From Desulfovibrio sp. UCD-KL4C (GTDB lineage: Bacteria; Desulfobacterota; Desulfovibrionia; Desulfovibrionales; Desulfovibrionaceae), in NCBI RefSeq assembly GCF_006210265.1, contig NZ_VCNC01000003.1:434001-498000 (forward strand): a stretch of DNA of 64,000 nt, read 5' to 3'. The translations under genes and the position numbers were made by a program. Positions 62,953-64,000 of this stretch are shown here, in pieces. The notes under the pieces were generated by a model. That model worked only from the letters and a program-made list of their open reading frames with translations, searched no databases and was not told the DNA's origin. Position 1 is the first letter of the stretch, and each line of letters starts with the position of its first letter.

Positions 62953-63644
62953 TGAGGTCCACAGGCATAAGGCAGTTTCGGTTTTATCCAGTAGGTAATG
63001 CATGTATTGATATTTTATTTTTTCGGCTCAAAGATGATTTGAAAAAACATGAATTATCTTCGTTTTTTCAGTCTCTTGACGCTACAGAACAGCATGAGGC
63101 CTCGCTCAGAAAAGGGAAGATTAGAAACCGTTACATTCAATCTCATGGATTGCTCAGGCAGATACTGGGCCGGAGCCTTCAAAAGTCTCCGGAAGAGATT
63201 GCTTATGTTCGAAACAGCTACGGTAAACCTGCACTGAAAGAGGGCGAAGTTTTATTTAATATGTCACATTCGGAAAATCTCACTATGATAGGTCTTTCCG
63301 ATAGACTGAGTATAGGGATAGATGTCCAGCGGCATATTCCCATTGATAATATTGAAGCAATAGCTGATGAAATTTTTTCTAATGATGAAAGATTGTTATT
63401 GAAAAGTTTCCCCGCGGAACTGCGTAATGATGAGTTTTTTAATATTTGGGTTCGAAAAGAAGCTTTGCTGAAATGCCTAGGAGTCGGGTTGGCAAGTAAT
63501 CCCCAGTCGTTGGGTGTTCTCCCTCAGGGGGGAAGGTTTGCCGTTGCTATGACTACTAACCATGTGAGGCTTCCCTATAGAATCTACTACGGTGTTGTTA
63601 GAGGTTTTTTTTCATGGAGCGTTGTTTTTACTTCGTATCAATAG
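62952..63644 (+). CDS. Sfp-type 4'-phosphopantetheinyl transferase
   Basis: Converts apo carrier proteins to holo form with CoA. 230 residues with the family motifs G-K-P-x-L (substrate loop), F-N-x-S-H-S, I-G-I-D-V-Q (Mg-binding Asp) and W-V-R-K-E-A-L-L-K (Glu/Lys). The full Sfp length, twice that of AcpS, indicates a natural-product or siderophore role. ATGA overlap with the methyltransferase shows coupling; the carrier protein it would modify begins 31 bp downstream. Confidence 0.92.
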   Translation: MRSTGIRQFRFYPVGNACIDILFFRLKDDLKKHELSSFFQSLDATEQHEASLRKGKIRNRYIQSHGLLRQILGRSLQKSPEEIAYVRNSYGKPALKEGEVLFNMSHSENLTMIGLSDRLSIGIDVQRHIPIDNIEAIADEIFSNDERLLLKSFPAELRNDEFFNIWVRKEALLKCLGVGLASNPQSLGVLPQGGRFAVAMTTNHVRLPYRIYYGVVRGFFSWSVVFTSYQ

Positions 63645-63674
63645 CGTTTTGTAGGAAAACTTTAGGAGCTTACA

Positions 63675-64000
63675 GTGATAAAGTACGATAATGTTTTGAA
63701 GAGTATTTTAAAAAAGATGGATGTTGGCGGTGATTCCGAACATCCATACGGTGCTGAAACTTCTTTTCTCTCGAAAGGGTTTTCTTCTTTAAAATTAGTG
63801 AAACTGTTGAATGAGGTGAAGCAGGAAACACAGTTGTCGTTTAAAGTCGTTGAAGCTTTTTCCTGCACAACACCAGCTCATTTGGCAGAGTGGATTTGCT
63901 ATCAAGTTAATGATAATGAAAGCCGCTTTCATTGTCATGATAAAAAGGTTTCGGCTCACAGTACTGCGAATAAAGATGTTGCCATTATTGGGGCGAGTTG
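63675..64000 (+). CDS. Start of a carrier-protein/ketosynthase megasynthase (3' end outside window)
   Basis: GTG 63675 follows TAGGAG 6 bp before. The first 75 residues look like an acyl/peptidyl carrier domain: F-L-S-K-G-F-S-S-L-K-L-V-K-L-L-N-E-V, where the Ser of G-F-S-S-L would carry phosphopantetheine. After a short linker the last visible residues are D-V-A-I-I-G-A-S, the N-terminal signature of polyketide ketosynthase domains. So this is probably a PKS or PKS/NRPS starting with a loading carrier domain. Only 108 codons are visible; module content and product cannot be told. Confidence 0.75.
   Translation, partial: MIKYDNVLKSILKKMDVGGDSEHPYGAETSFLSKGFSSLKLVKLLNEVKQETQLSFKVVEAFSCTTPAHLAEWICYQVNDNESRFHCHDKKVSAHSTANKDVAIIGAS

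Noticed and set aside
1-64000. CRISPR arrays, rRNA genes, complete insertion sequences, integrases
   Set aside because: I looked for regularly spaced repeats, rRNA-like sequence and transposase or integrase motifs and saw none; the direct repeats found are pairs, not arrays.

Overview
The window looks like chromosomal DNA of a marine, fairly AT-rich member of the Desulfovibrionaceae (Maridesulfovibrio/Desulfovibrio type). The evidence is a stand-alone dsrC, lipopolysaccharide (Kdo, heptose, lipid A) genes, a polar-flagellum operon ending in csrA-fliW, and gene neighbourhoods typical of that family. The genus is inferred from gene content, not from a search.

Layout. 1-589 is the 3' part of a YrdC/Sua5-type threonylcarbamoyl-AMP synthase gene. 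590-1528 has no protein gene. It holds two near-identical units, each a perfect sigma-54 (-24/-12) promoter followed about 11 nt later by a roughly 75-nt segment ending in a strong intrinsic terminator; I read these as a tandem pair of sigma-54-dependent small RNAs. 1529-6810 carries a Nudix hydrolase, a glycogen block (glgA, a small Cys-rich protein, glgB) and pdxA, with inverted copies of a dispersed repeat on either side of pdxA. 6930-13181 (minus) is an envelope operon: HD phosphohydrolase, ddl, waaA, kdsB, carA, a TPR protein and gmhB. 13404-18324 contains a small unknown gene, dsrC, lpxB, a small unknown gene, a prepilin peptidase and a phenylacetate-CoA-ligase-like gene split by one in-frame TGA. 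18464-29034 (minus) is the classic translation/transcription operon rimP-nusA-ylxR-infB-ylxP-rbfA-nrnA-truB-rpsO-pnp, with an attenuator-like hairpin ahead of rimP.

29492-29737 is a tiny protein with 8-residue Gly/Ala/Pro repeats. 29933-41246 is a flagellar rod/ring/hook operon (flgF, G, A, H, I, J, N, K, L, csrA, fliW), preceded by a good sigma-54 promoter and facing flgM plus a FlgM-linked gene. 41654-49663 holds nadK, a DUF89/ARMT1-like protein, mltA, gatB, mtnA and der. Two tRNA-Ser genes (GCT and TGA) flank a NarL-type response regulator at 49765-50972.

From about 51.1 kb the region is accessory. An XPB-like helicase gene is followed by an O-acyltransferase gene, and then by a second copy (about 200 bp, about 97% identical) of the helicase 3' end, so the acyltransferase sits between direct repeats. 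Next come a divergent tetR / PhlG-like hydrolase pair around a perfect palindrome, a Bcr/CflA-type efflux pump and its marR regulator. A duplicated 127-bp marR 3' end and the 3' end of another, ferritin-like, gene follow. The window closes with the start of an iron-uptake/natural-product locus: TonB-dependent receptor, SAM methyltransferase, Sfp-type phosphopantetheinyl transferase, and the first residues of a megasynthase that opens with a carrier domain followed by what looks like a ketosynthase.

The strongest candidates for something undescribed are the tandem sigma-54 small RNAs and the repeated pattern of duplicated gene 3' ends bounding cargo genes in the 52-59 kb region.
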